From NCBI RefSeq assembly GCF_009674485.1, contig NZ_WKJJ01000001.1, positions 544,265-608,264 on the forward strand: DNA of 64,000 nt. Reading direction: 5' to 3'. The translations under genes were made by a program, and so were the position numbers. Of the stretch, positions 18,586-27,247 are shown piece by piece. Each line of letters begins with the position of its first letter. Within the stretch, counting starts at the first letter, position 1. The notes below the pieces were generated by a model. It did no database searches. It had not been told where the DNA came from and saw only the letters and a program-made list of their open reading frames with translations. This DNA is from Pseudoduganella rivuli. Lineage in GTDB: Bacteria > Pseudomonadota > Gammaproteobacteria > Burkholderiales > Burkholderiaceae_D.

Positions 18586-20889
18586 ATGGACGACCATCTC
18601 AACGAAGGCCATATCGCGCCTTACCCCCACGCCGCCGCAGGCTGGGGCGCCCTCAAGCATGTCGCGCTGAACCTTTGGCGCGAGCGCGTCAAGGCAACCG
18701 ACTTCCGCATGCTGCTGGAGCAGAACCAGCACGGCGGCTTCGATTGCCCCGGCTGCGCCTGGCCGGACCGCGAGCATGCGTCAACCTTTGAATTTTGCGA
18801 AAACGGGGTGAAAGCGGTGGCGGCGGAAGCCACCAGCAAGCGCGCCACCCCCGCCCTGTTCGCCCGGTATACGGTGACGCAGTTGTTGCAGCAATCCGAT
18901 TATGAACTGGAACAGCACGGCCGCCTGACCACGCCGCTGGCCTATCACGCCGAGACCGACCGTTACCAGCCGGTCAGCTGGGACGCTGCGTTCCAACTGA
19001 TCGCCGGCCATTTGAATAGCCTGGACAACCCGGACCGCGCGGCCTTTTATGCATCGGGCCGCGCCAGCAACGAAGCGGCCTTCCTGTACCAACTGTTCGT
19101 GCGCGCCTACGGCACCAACAATTTTCCCGACTGTTCCAACATGTGCCACGAGCCGACCAGCCGAGGCTTGCCGCAGACGGTGGGCGTGGGCAAAGGCACG
19201 GTGACCCTGGACGACTTCGAGCACGCCGACACGGTCCTGATCTTTGGCCAAAACCCGGCCACCAACCACCCGCGCATGCTGGGCGAGTTGCGCGACTGCG
19301 CGAAACGCGGCGCGGTGATCGTCTCCATCAATCCGCTGCGCGAACGCGGGCTGGAACGCTTCACCAGTCCGCAACATGCGTCCGAAATGCTGACCGGCGC
19401 CAGCACGCGCATCAGTTCGATGTTCATCCAGCCGCGCCTGAGCGGTGACTTTGCCTTGATCAAGGCGCTCGCCAAGCGCACGCTGGAGCTCGATGACTGG
19501 GCGGCTGCTGCCGGGAGGCCCCGCATCCTGGACGTGGCGTTCATCGCCGAACACACGACGGGGTTCGACGCTTTCACGGCCGACCTGCGCGCCGAGCCAT
19601 GGGAATTGCTGATCGCGGAGTCCGGTGTTGCGCGCGACCGGATCGAAGCGCTGGCGCAGGTGTTTGTCAAAGGCGCCAATATCATCGCTACCTGGGGCAT
19701 GGGACTGACGCAGCACCGCAATTCCGTGCAGGCGGTGACGATGCTGTCAAACCTGATGATGATGCGCGGCCAGATCGGCCGCCGCGGCGCCGGCCTGTGC
19801 CCGGTGCGCGGCCATTCGAACGTCCAGGGTAACCGCACGGTAGGGATCGAAGAAAAGCCCGGCGGCGCGTTTCTCGACAGGCTGGGCCAGGTCTTTCAAT
19901 TTACCCCGCCGCGCCATCATGGCCATGACGTGGTGGCGACCATTGAAGCCATGCTGGCCGGCGACGTCAAGGTCTTCGTGGGACTCGGCGGCAACTTCGC
20001 CGTGGCGGCGCCCGATACCCCGCGCACCTTCGAGGCGTTGCGGCGCTGCGACCTGACTGTGCACATGGCCACCAAGCTCAATCGCAGCCACCTGGTGCAC
20101 GGCCACGACGCGCTGATCCTGCCCGTGCTGGGCCGCACGGAAATCGACCTGCAGGATGGCGTGGCGCAGGGTGTGACGGTGGAGGATTCGATGAGCATGG
20201 TGCACCTGTCTTATGGCGGCAACCAGCCGGCATCGCCCGACCTGCTGTCGGAAACCGCAATCGTGGCGCGCATGGCGGAAGCCACGCTGGGCAAATTCCC
20301 GGTGGACTGGCGCTGGTACGCGGCCGACTACAGCCGCATCCGCGACGCCATCGCGCAAGTGTTCGACGCCTTTTACGATTACAACGAACGGGTGGCCAAA
20401 CCGGGCGGCTTTCACCTCGGGGTGGCGTCGCGTGACCGCCGCTGGAACACCGCCAGCGGCCGCGCGCAATTCATCGTCAATCCGCTCGATCTGGATACGC
20501 CGCTGCATCGGGCCCGCGCGCTGCACGGCGACAAGCTGATGACCCTGATGACCACCCGATCGCACGACCAGTACAACACCACCATCTATGGCATGGACGA
20601 CCGCTATCGGGGCGTGTTCGGCACGCGCCGCGTGGTATTCGCCAACGCGGCCGATATCGCCATGCTGGGCTTCCAGGATGGCGACTGGGTCGACCTCGAG
20701 ACCGCGTGGGAAGATGGCGTGCCGCGCCGGGCGGACCGCTTCCGGCTAGTCCCTTACGACATCCCCCGCGGCTGCCTGGCGGCTTATTATCCCGAAACCA
20801 ATCCGCTGGTGCCGCTGGACAGCGTGGCGCTGGGCGCGGGCACGCCGACGTCGAAATCGATCCCGGTGCTGCTGCGGGCCTCCGCCTGA
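18586..20889 (+). CDS. FdhF/YdeP family molybdopterin oxidoreductase
   Basis: The 767-residue protein matches the YdeP/FdhF-like branch of molybdopterin enzymes: an N-terminal region with FDCPGCAWPD, a central molybdopterin-binding core (VLIFGQNPATNHPRM, then WGMGLTQHRNSV) and a C-terminal domain near HDQYNTTIYG. It is related to formate dehydrogenase but lacks the classical N-terminal Fe-S ligand series and selenocysteine. YdeP-like members are linked to acid resistance; the true substrate is unsettled. AGGAGG lies before the ATG. The convergent neighbour is fdhD, whose product supplies sulfur to such enzymes. Confidence 0.9.
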   Translation: MDDHLNEGHIAPYPHAAAGWGALKHVALNLWRERVKATDFRMLLEQNQHGGFDCPGCAWPDREHASTFEFCENGVKAVAAEATSKRATPALFARYTVTQLLQQSDYELEQHGRLTTPLAYHAETDRYQPVSWDAAFQLIAGHLNSLDNPDRAAFYASGRASNEAAFLYQLFVRAYGTNNFPDCSNMCHEPTSRGLPQTVGVGKGTVTLDDFEHADTVLIFGQNPATNHPRMLGELRDCAKRGAVIVSINPLRERGLERFTSPQHASEMLTGASTRISSMFIQPRLSGDFALIKALAKRTLELDDWAAAAGRPRILDVAFIAEHTTGFDAFTADLRAEPWELLIAESGVARDRIEALAQVFVKGANIIATWGMGLTQHRNSVQAVTMLSNLMMMRGQIGRRGAGLCPVRGHSNVQGNRTVGIEEKPGGAFLDRLGQVFQFTPPRHHGHDVVATIEAMLAGDVKVFVGLGGNFAVAAPDTPRTFEALRRCDLTVHMATKLNRSHLVHGHDALILPVLGRTEIDLQDGVAQGVTVEDSMSMVHLSYGGNQPASPDLLSETAIVARMAEATLGKFPVDWRWYAADYSRIRDAIAQVFDAFYDYNERVAKPGGFHLGVASRDRRWNTASGRAQFIVNPLDLDTPLHRARALHGDKLMTLMTTRSHDQYNTTIYGMDDRYRGVFGTRRVVFANAADIAMLGFQDGDWVDLETAWEDGVPRRADRFRLVPYDIPRGCLAAYYPETNPLVPLDSVALGAGTPTSKSIPVLLRASA

Positions 20890-21762
20890 CCGGCCGCATA
20901 TTGAACACAGCCGCCCTGGCGGCAAAAGCCCAGCAGGGCCATGCCGGCCTGTTGGGCCAGGTCGATCGCCAGCGTGCTGGGTGCGGATATCGCCGCCAGC
21001 ATGGGGATGCCCATGCGCGCGGCCTTGCGCACCAGTTCATAGCTGGCGCGGCTCGACATCAATACAAATCCGTCCCGCAGGGCATTTACGCCGACTTCCA
21101 GCGCGAGGTGCCCAATCAGCTTGTCGAGCGCATTGTGCCGCCCCACGTCTTCGCGCACGGTGCGCACGGCGCCATCGAATGCGCACCACGCCGCCGCGTG
21201 CACGCCGCCGGTCTGGTGCATCAGCCGCTGGAATCCCGGCAACTCCCGGACCGCCCGCGCCACCGCCGCCGCCATGTCGAAGCGGGGTGGCGGCAAGACG
21301 CGTTCGGGCTGCAGCCGGATCCATCCGTCGCAACAGCCATCGGTGCGCTGGCGCTGGCCGACTATGCAAATCGAGCAAGGCCAGGCTTTCGATTCCGCAC
21401 AGGCCGCAGCCAGTGCGCCCCGCCAGTGAACGGCGCCTCCCCTTCAATGCATGGAATGCCTGCTGCGAAATGGTCATGCGCACTTCCGCGCCCATGGCGT
21501 GCCACCGTGGTTCGATATCGTAAATGTCGTCCACCGTGGCCACGATACCCTCGGTCAGGGCAAAGCCGGCGCCAAACGCGGCCAGGTCGGCGGGCGTGGC
21601 CATCATCACCGCGTGGGAGATCCCGTTGAAGACCAGCGCCACCGGCATTTCCTCGGCGACCATATCCAGCGCGCCGTGGCCGGCTTGATTCCCTTCCTGG
21701 TCAAACCGGAGCGCCGTCCGTTGCCGGGCGCCATACCGCTCATCGTTCAGGTCGCAATCCAT
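20787..21762 (-). pseudogene. fdhD: fdhD, interrupted by a 55-bp insertion
   Basis: The reverse strand encodes FdhD, the sulfurtransferase that activates formate-dehydrogenase-type molybdoenzymes. The N-terminal part runs from 21762 (ATG, with GGAG upstream) through the catalytic-loop motif RTGCGLCGIESLA. The C-terminal part is in another frame (TGGVHAAAW, EDVGRHNALDKLIG, SSRASYELV, GFCRQGG). Between them lie 55 bp (21314-21368); removing them restores one frame reading LALLDLQPERVLPPPRFD across the joint. The C-terminal tail overlaps the 3' end of the convergent FdhF-like gene by about 100 bp. As written, the gene cannot make full-length FdhD. Confidence 0.85.
21314..21368 (+). repeat. 55-bp insertion identical to an internal piece of traD
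   Basis: This segment is identical, base for base, to 36671-36725 inside the ICE coupling-protein gene. It begins GCCGGATCCATCC and ends GGCCGACTATGCA. TGCA stands directly before and at the end of the insertion, so it is flanked by a 4-bp direct repeat. It causes the frameshift in fdhD. Confidence 0.95.
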
Positions 21763-21816
21763 GCCATGCTCCAAAGTGTTTTGCGCAGTGTGGCGGCAAA
21801 CGCGTTGGTGCGGCAG

Positions 21817-21852
21817 GTACAGTGGGGCGGAGTATGGGGGAGTACAGTGGGG
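21817..21852 (+). repeat. Direct repeat GTACAGTGGGG x2
   Basis: Two exact copies of an 11-bp unit start at 21817 and 21842, 25 bp apart, upstream of the integrase. Short direct repeats beside an attachment core can be arm-type integrase sites; that is inference. Confidence 0.45.
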
Positions 21853-21872
21853 ACAATGTGGGCTGCCCGAAT

Positions 21873-21937
21873 GGAAGCGGTCGATTCGAATGGCCTCGCG
21901 CCCGTTGGGGGCTCTGTCTTCGAATCCCACTGCTTCC
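21873..21937. repeat. Imperfect inverted repeat with tRNA-3'-like arm
   Basis: GGAAGCGGTCGATTCGAA pairs, with a few mismatches, with TTCGAATCCCACTGCTTCC across a GC-rich centre. The right arm reads like a T-loop and acceptor stem end of a tRNA (TTCGAATC, then GCTTCCG), the usual target of P4-type integrases. The whole unit is too short, and lacks a D-arm and anticodon arm, to be a working tRNA. Confidence 0.45.
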
Positions 21938-21977
21938 GTCCGTCCGGAGCATTAACCTCGATAGATGACGCATGCTG

Positions 21978-22017
21978 TGCGCGCCCTCGGCGCGCAGCGC
22001 TGGCGCGTTGCGCCAGC
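21978..22017. repeat. Two adjacent perfect 8-bp hairpins
   Basis: TGCGCGCC-CTC-GGCGCGCA (21978-21996) is followed two bases later by GCTGGCGC-GTT-GCGCCAGC (21999-22017). Both have 8-bp perfect stems and 3-nt loops. Neither is followed by a T-run, so simple intrinsic termination is unlikely. Confidence 0.6.
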
Positions 22018-22189
22018 AGTTAGTTGCCATACGTCCACAGAACGCTCCGTACGACTCCCAATGTACCAGTTGCAGTATAAATCGGCGATTGATTGTACGG
22101 CAAACGTCTCCCGGCGAATCCAAGAATATACTGGAAGCTCACCTTCGTTTGTGGGTAGGTGGTATTTGTAGGTAGGAGCGCGGACGGAA

Positions 22190-23380
22190 ATGGGCAGGCA
22201 GGCATTAACGGTTCTTGGTGTCAATGCCAAGAAAAGCCCCGGATATTACAGCGACGGCGGCGGACTATACCTGCAGGTGTCCCCAACCGGGACCAAGTCA
22301 TGGATTTTCCGCTTCACTCTTCGCGGTCGTGCACGCGAAATGGGCCTCGGGTCCATTGCAGAAAAGCCGCTGGCACAAGCACGAGACGAAGCGTCAAAGT
22401 GCCGCCAACTAGTACGCGACGGAATCGATCCGATCACACAGCGGGACAGTCTGCGCGAAGCCGCCGTCACGGCAATTCAAAATACGCGTACATTCCGCGA
22501 ATGTGCCGTCGAGTATCACCGAACCCATAGTTCCGCATGGCGCAATCCTAAACATACCAAGCAATGGATCGACTCCCTCAGCAGATTCGCGTTCCCCATT
22601 ATCGGCGATAAAGACGTCAACCAGATCGGCAAAGCTGAAATACTCGCCGTCCTGGAACCGATCTGGGTTACGTTCCACGAAACAGCCTCCCGGGTACGGC
22701 AACGTATCAAAGCTATCCTTGACTGGGCAGCGGCACGCGACTTCAGGACACGCCAAGACCCGCATTTATGGGATCAGCTCGCACGAGCTCTGCCGCATCG
22801 GCCGGACCTGCGAAAGCCTCACCATTTTGCCGCGTGTCCTTATGAGCAAGTCGCCTCCGTCATCCGCGCCATCCATGAGTGTGGCGCTGCCGTTTGTATT
22901 AAGCACGCGATGGAATTTTCAATTCTGACAGCATCCCGAGTGGGGATGGTACGCTTCGCCAGGTGGGAAGAATTTGACCTGGCAAAGGGCCGATGGACAA
23001 TACCTGCCGAGCGCATGAAGGCGCGACGCGAACATCGCGTCCCGCTTGCGCCGCGCGCATTGGAGATAATAAAAGCGCGTGCAGAAAGCCGCATTCACCT
23101 CTATGGCCTGGTGTTCCCATCCCCCAGCGGTAAACCGTACAGTGACATGGCGTACACCATGCAGCTCAGGAAACTTTGGATGGATTGGACCATGCACGGA
23201 TTTCGTTCAACATTCAGGGACTGGGCTGCCGAACAGACATCGTTCCCGGCAGAAGTGTGCGAAGCTGCGCTAGCACATGCGCTTAAAGATGCAACTGAGG
23301 CAGCCTACTTTCGCAGTGATCTATACGAGAAGCGGCGCGAGCTCATGGAAGCATGGGCGCGATTCTGCACTGAGCTGTAA
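22190..23380 (+). CDS. int: Tyrosine recombinase/integrase, P4-like
   Basis: The 396-residue protein has an N-terminal arm-binding domain of DUF4102 type (GVNAKKSPGYYSDGGGLYLQV), a core-binding region and a complete catalytic domain: Arg in TASRVGMVRF, Lys in ERMKARREH, HGFRSTFRDW, the LAHAL histidine and the nucleophile region AAYFRSDLYEKR. It should catalyse site-specific integration and excision. Codon use is less GC-rich than the chromosome to the left. It is read away from the chromosome, the usual place for an island integrase. Whether it serves the large ICE or a smaller relic is unclear because host-like debris follows it. Confidence 0.92.
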   Translation: MGRQALTVLGVNAKKSPGYYSDGGGLYLQVSPTGTKSWIFRFTLRGRAREMGLGSIAEKPLAQARDEASKCRQLVRDGIDPITQRDSLREAAVTAIQNTRTFRECAVEYHRTHSSAWRNPKHTKQWIDSLSRFAFPIIGDKDVNQIGKAEILAVLEPIWVTFHETASRVRQRIKAILDWAAARDFRTRQDPHLWDQLARALPHRPDLRKPHHFAACPYEQVASVIRAIHECGAAVCIKHAMEFSILTASRVGMVRFARWEEFDLAKGRWTIPAERMKARREHRVPLAPRALEIIKARAESRIHLYGLVFPSPSGKPYSDMAYTMQLRKLWMDWTMHGFRSTFRDWAAEQTSFPAEVCEAALAHALKDATEAAYFRSDLYEKRRELMEAWARFCTEL

Positions 23381-23668
23381 TTTCGGCCATGGCTGCGTGC
23401 CAAAAAACATCGGCCCTGCTATCGAGCCGGGCAGTCTATGAAAAAACGGATTTGTGGGGAGCTTCAAAGGCAAATTCAGGTATGAAGCCGAGACCGTGAA
23501 TATGTCCGTTGGCGCAAGGGAGCGTAACTAGTTGTTGAGAATTGGCGACATTCTTTATATGCGTACTCCGGCACTGTGTAGCTGGTGCAATAAGCTAAGG
23601 AAATGCCAGCATAAGACTCGCGCCGCCATGGACTACACCATTTAAGGCTGGGCACCATCGCCGTGACA

Positions 23669-23803
23669 TCACAATACGCCGACGTAGTTTTCTGCGAGCG
23701 CTGTCGCCAACTGGTGAGACGCCACAATGTTTTCCAGCTCCGCGCGCTGCATCTGGCGCTCGAACGGCGTGGCATCGGCGAACGTGTGCATCAGGCGAGC
23801 CAT
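23669..23803 (-). CDS. Short ORF, possible gene fragment
   Basis: The 44-residue reading frame MARLMHTFADATPF to the end ENYVGVL looks protein-like (amphipathic helix, sensible codon use) but lacks a ribosome binding site. It abuts, head to head, the point where the truncated oxidoreductase begins. It may be the C-terminal remnant of a longer gene cut at this joint. I recognise no family. Confidence 0.3.
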   Translation of the reverse strand: MARLMHTFADATPFERQMQRAELENIVASHQLATALAENYVGVL

Positions 23804-23805
23804 CC

Positions 23806-24375
23806 ACCGGTGCGCTGGCGGGCCAATTCGCGAAAATCGCCGGCGCACGCGTGGTCGGTATCGCCGGCGGCCCCGACAAGTGCCGCTTTGTCCGCGACGA
23901 ACTGGGCTTTGATGTCTGCATCGACTACAAGGCCGGCAACTTGCAGGCGGCGCTGCGCGACGCCTGCCCGCAGGGCGTGGACGTGTACTACGAAAATGTG
24001 GGCGGAGAGGTGCAAAAGGCAGCCTTCGCCGACTTGAACGATTTCGCCCGCGTCGCGCTGTGCGGGCAGGTGGCGCAGTATTCCGGCGAGGGCGAAGCGC
24101 CCGGCCCCAACCTGATGGGGCTGGTGCTGAAACGCGCCACAGTGCGCGGCTTCCTCGCCATGGACCATATGCAGCGCCATGCAGAATTCATCCGCGACGC
24201 CAGCCGATGGTATGCCGAAGGCCGCCTGCGGCACCACGCCACCGTCACACAGGGACTGAGCCACATCCACGAGGCGATCAATTCGCTGGTAACCGGACGC
24301 AATATCGGCAAGCAGCTGTGCCAGGTGGACGATGAGCGGTCACCCGGCGCACCGGGCTATACGACTGGCCTATAA
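23806..24375 (+). pseudogene. C-terminal remnant of NADP-dependent oxidoreductase (CurA/YncB-like MDR)
   Basis: About 189 residues match the C-terminal half of zinc-independent medium-chain reductases: the NADP-binding stretch GARVVGIAGGPDKC, GVDVYYENVGGEV, and a C-terminal region with GRNIGKQL. The N-terminal half, including the catalytic fold, is absent; recognisable similarity starts near TGALAGQFAK at 23806. The segment is markedly GC-rich, like the host chromosome and unlike its neighbours. It is best read as a host gene fragment trapped between the integrase and the ICE. Confidence 0.75.
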
Positions 24376-24457
24376 AGGATATTGGAAATCGTCATTGGCC
24401 TTGGAAAGCGTGGGATCATATGATGCATTGCATCAATCACGCATTCAGGAGTTTCCC

Positions 24458-24634
24458 ATGTCGATCCTCGCCTACCTTCCAGCCGTGCTCGCTACCATCG
24501 GTATTGCCCTGCGTTTCTGGCAGTCGCGCGAAGCAGCTCCAGTGATCCGTGCGGCGACGCCGCAGGATGGATACGTGACTGGGCGGCCGGTAAAAAAGGC
24601 GGCAGTTCTGCAGTGTGAGATGGTCGGGGCATGA
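24458..24634 (+). CDS. Small membrane-anchored protein, unknown
   Basis: The ATG at 24458 follows CAGGAG by about six bases and gives 58 residues: one N-terminal hydrophobic helix (LAYLPAVLATIGIAL) then a polar tail. I recognise no family. A single transmembrane segment and a good ribosome binding site are the only support. Confidence 0.4.
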   Translation: MSILAYLPAVLATIGIALRFWQSREAAPVIRAATPQDGYVTGRPVKKAAVLQCEMVGA

Positions 24635-24729
24635 TTTTTGGCGAGTCCAGCAGCGGGCATTTTTGTTATCGGTTCCTGTCTTCGCCAAATTAGGCCAACG
24701 ATCCGAATCAGAACGATTGACCCACGAAA

Positions 24730-25134
24730 TTAATCTGGCTGCTCCGCCACTACTTGCCGTCCGCAATGATGGCAATAGCCGACATGGTTTTCCTTGGGGC
24801 CGCCATCGGCGAATGACCATGATTCACCACATGCACTAGCCCATGCGCCGCTTTCATCAGCGTGTTGCGTCCAGAGGCAGCCTGGTGCATTCGTGGTGCC
24901 GCCGCGGTGCCAAACCATCATGGAAAGAACACCTACATCTACCGGGTTCCCCTTCTGCACATGGTCAGCCAGCAGCAACTGTAGATCTTCGACGGGGAAC
25001 TGCATTGAGTTGCTCCAGCCACCGCGGCCCTTGGCACGGCCAATAGCCATTTTCTCCTTCATCGCAGCGGCGTACAAGTCGACAGCGATGTCGTCAGGGT
25101 GTGTGGCTGTTACCTGTGTCGTAGCTATCATCAT
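24730..25134 (-). CDS. Unknown ICE protein with CxxC zinc-ribbon-like end
   Basis: The 134-residue protein follows AAGGAG. Its C-terminal third has several cysteines, including CHHCG near the end and C-x(n)-C upstream, consistent with a small zinc-binding module, and a phrase (WSFADGGPKENHVGYC) of a type common in phage and ICE accessory proteins. It is the last gene of a leftward set starting with the AlpA-like gene. Function unknown. Confidence 0.7.
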   Translation of the reverse strand: MMIATTQVTATHPDDIAVDLYAAAMKEKMAIGRAKGRGGWSNSMQFPVEDLQLLLADHVQKGNPVDVGVLSMMVWHRGGTTNAPGCLWTQHADESGAWASACGESWSFADGGPKENHVGYCHHCGRQVVAEQPD

Positions 25135-25202
25135 TTTTCAACTCCTTAAGTCTTGTCCCGGCCAGCGACTAAGCACTGGCCGGGATGCTGTTTCTCGTTC
25201 CG

Positions 25203-25502
25203 TCACTCGATGGCGATATCTTCCAATACCATCGCATTGCCATGGATATGTAAGTCTTTTACGTCCATTTGCTTCTTACGCGGCCAGGCACGGTAGATTT
25301 CGGTAGCGGCGCGATTGATTGGCAGGCTAAGTGCAATACCGTTCTCGTTGACGAGCATGCACGTGCGCTTACCCTCATACATTACCCATACGAACTCCCG
25401 GCCGCCTTGCAAAAAATCCTCGCAAGCGCTGTAGTCGGGAACAGTATCAGCTGCTTCGATGCGGTTCGCGCCGTAAACTGATAAATAGTGAATTCGTCCC
25501 AT
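25203..25502 (-). CDS. Unknown ICE protein, 99 residues
   Basis: The ATG at 25502 has AAGGA upstream. The small acidic protein has no membrane segment or clear motif; its sequence is coherent (VWVMYEGKRTCMLVNENG). It lies between the AlpA-like regulator and the CxxC protein on the same strand, so the three may share a transcript. No family is recognised. Confidence 0.65.
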   Translation of the reverse strand: MGRIHYLSVYGANRIEAADTVPDYSACEDFLQGGREFVWVMYEGKRTCMLVNENGIALSLPINRAATEIYRAWPRKKQMDVKDLHIHGNAMVLEDIAIE

Positions 25503-25621
25503 ATTAGATCCTTACGCCGGCTCTCGACCGGCTATTGTGCGTCTGGCCCGACGCAGTTCTTCCTTTTGGCTGTTGGTACTGCGACTGCCGCCAATTGGTA
25601 ATTCTGGCGGTTTACATGCCA

Positions 25622-25825
25622 TCACCGCGCAGCCATCCTTTCCTTCACCCAGGCGTCAATCTCTGCCCGAACCCAACCTGAGGAACGACCGGAAAGCTTG
25701 ACCTGCCTGGGAAACTCCCCCTTCCGGATCGCTTTGTAGATTGCAGCCCGTGATATGCCACAGGCAGCGGCAACCTCAGGCAAACGCATGATGTGTAAGC
25801 TCGATGTCAATGGCTGTTCCTGCAT
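25622..25825 (-). CDS. AlpA family regulator / excisionase-like protein
   Basis: The 67-residue protein carries a MerR-like winged helix of the AlpA family (RLPEVAAACGISRAAIYKAI, then GWVRAEIDAWVKER). AlpA proteins of P4-like islands act as transcriptional activators of int or as directionality factors. AAGGAGG precedes the ATG. Its closeness to the integrase end supports a role in excision or its control, which remains inference. Confidence 0.88.
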   Translation of the reverse strand: MQEQPLTSSLHIMRLPEVAAACGISRAAIYKAIRKGEFPRQVKLSGRSSGWVRAEIDAWVKERMAAR

Positions 25826-26128
25826 TGCGACCTCCTTAAGTAAATTGAAACAAGTCTTATCGGCGCTGGAGTCAATCAGCCCCGAGCCAGCAGCCGCGGC
25901 ATTGCGGCCACATGCGCAATCGAATTGCTGTCACTTGTGACTGACTAAACTGGCGATTGGACTTCACCGGAATGCACCATAAGTACGGAGCTGGATGCTC
26001 CAGCAGTGAAGCTATACCGCAGTGCCGTCGTTGCAAGGCTATGCTTGACGAACTGTAGACATGCCCCAGGATAGGCCAGGGGCACTGCTCGCAAATCTGG
26101 AAACAGCAATCAGCGAGTTGCTTTGGTA
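25826..26128. other. Region between AlpA-like and 372-residue genes
   Basis: About 300 bp without a firm gene. It should hold the promoter for the AlpA-like gene at its left edge. A doubtful reverse-strand ORF covers most of it (25872-26141). No repeats stand out. Confidence 0.4.
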
Positions 26129-26141
26129 TCAGGCTGTACAT
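25872..26141 (-). CDS. Doubtful cysteine-rich ORF, 89 residues
   Basis: The ATG at 26141 overlaps the stop of the upstream 372-residue gene, which would allow translational coupling. The product is rich in Cys, Trp and Pro (CCFQICEQCPWP, RRHCG, YLWCIP), which could mean zinc binding but is also what chance ORFs look like. No ribosome binding site or family is visible. Confidence 0.25.
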   Translation of the reverse strand: MYSLIPKQLADCCFQICEQCPWPILGHVYSSSSIALQRRHCGIASLLEHPAPYLWCIPVKSNRQFSQSQVTAIRLRMWPQCRGCWLGAD

Positions 26142-27247
26142 GTCTCAGGGTCAGTCGCCATAGCCGGCACTTCCTCCTGCCACGCGGCACCACGCGCCAG
26201 CACAAGCCGGTGGCCAGTACGCAGTATCCATGCACCATCCCGCCAGTGCGCGTCCCAAAGCGCCTGCAACGTCAGCGATAGCCCTTTCTGTCCGTGGACA
26301 TCAGCCAGCTCTGCCCAGCATACTTCGGAATCAGGATCAACCCATCGCTCATGTTCGGACAAGAACTCCACTACCTCGATCCCATACCATAGCTGTGGAT
26401 CGAACGTTGCGCCCAGCGTAGAAAATGCAGCGAGCATTTCGGGCCGGCAGGACAACAGCCCAGCCGAAACTCGCGTACCTCGCTCCAGTTGCGCTAGAAA
26501 TTCCTGTGCTATGATTTTCCGCAGCAATACAAGTTTGCTTAGCCGGGTGCCGTTGTATTCGAATGCGGTCGCACTCAGAAGCTGCAGGAAGATGTTGGGC
26601 TTTTCGGCAAGCAGCCGATACCGGTGTATCAAGATCTCCATCCCGAGTTTGCAGTCGACCCAGGTCCAGTAATTCTGGCCCGTGCCAAGTTGCTGCACTT
26701 CGGCGGACCAGTGTGCGCGCGTATGAACAGGATGGTCGACTCGCTGCCCACAACTGTCGTGGCCAAAGCCCGCAACTAGCCATTCCCAGTTCACGCACTG
26801 TGCCGTGTAACGCGATTCAAACAGCACGTTACGGTCGGCGTTCCTGATTGCGTGCATGACGTCCCATGCGCGACGCAGATCGGCATTGGGAGAGAAATAT
26901 GCGACGACGACATTGGCTAGATAGTTGCGGCAAGTTCTCAGATCCGGGATAGCGCGTGTTGCCCGGATATGCGCGGCAAACCACTCGCCGAACTGGCGGC
27001 AAACCTGGTGTTCGAAACCGCCGGAGCGGTGAAGCTGTATATCCAGATTTTCAGTAATGGCATGCTCGATCTTTGCCAGGTATAGCGCGTGTTGCGCCAC
27101 CTCTTCGACCAGGTCCTTATGGCCGCGTCCATACATCGACAAAGTACACTCGTACTCTGTGGCCTGCATGCCATTCACAAAGAATGCAGCAAACACGCAG
27201 GTTGAAAGGAACACCTCGTCCGTGTCCAAGTAAGTCTTGCTATCCAT
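26129..27247 (-). CDS. Unknown 372-residue ICE protein
   Basis: GGAGG lies eight bases before the ATG. The protein is soluble with even composition, no signal peptide and no membrane helix, and has several Trp/His-rich stretches (WEWLVAGFGHDSCGQ, GQNYWTWVDCKLGME). I do not recognise a domain. It stands alone on the reverse strand, downstream of the unusual non-coding stretch at 27248-27704. Confidence 0.7.
   Translation of the reverse strand: MDSKTYLDTDEVFLSTCVFAAFFVNGMQATEYECTLSMYGRGHKDLVEEVAQHALYLAKIEHAITENLDIQLHRSGGFEHQVCRQFGEWFAAHIRATRAIPDLRTCRNYLANVVVAYFSPNADLRRAWDVMHAIRNADRNVLFESRYTAQCVNWEWLVAGFGHDSCGQRVDHPVHTRAHWSAEVQQLGTGQNYWTWVDCKLGMEILIHRYRLLAEKPNIFLQLLSATAFEYNGTRLSKLVLLRKIIAQEFLAQLERGTRVSAGLLSCRPEMLAAFSTLGATFDPQLWYGIEVVEFLSEHERWVDPDSEVCWAELADVHGQKGLSLTLQALWDAHWRDGAWILRTGHRLVLARGAAWQEEVPAMATDPETCTA

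Larger units (their letters stand above)
21763..22189. other. Chromosome/ICE junction region, probable attachment site
   Basis: This 427-bp stretch between fdhD and the integrase has no convincing gene. It holds an 11-bp direct repeat (21817 and 21842), an inverted repeat containing a tRNA-3'-end-like string (21873-21937) and two adjacent perfect hairpins (21978-22017). GC-rich host-like sequence gives way to AT-richer sequence near 22020. The layout fits an attL region, but the other end of the element is outside the window, so the core site cannot be defined. Confidence 0.5.

Noticed and set aside
21873..21938. A functional tRNA gene at the ICE border
   Set aside because: Acceptor-like and T-loop-like strings are present, but the unit is only about 65 nt, without D-arm or anticodon loop, and the T-stem does not pair.
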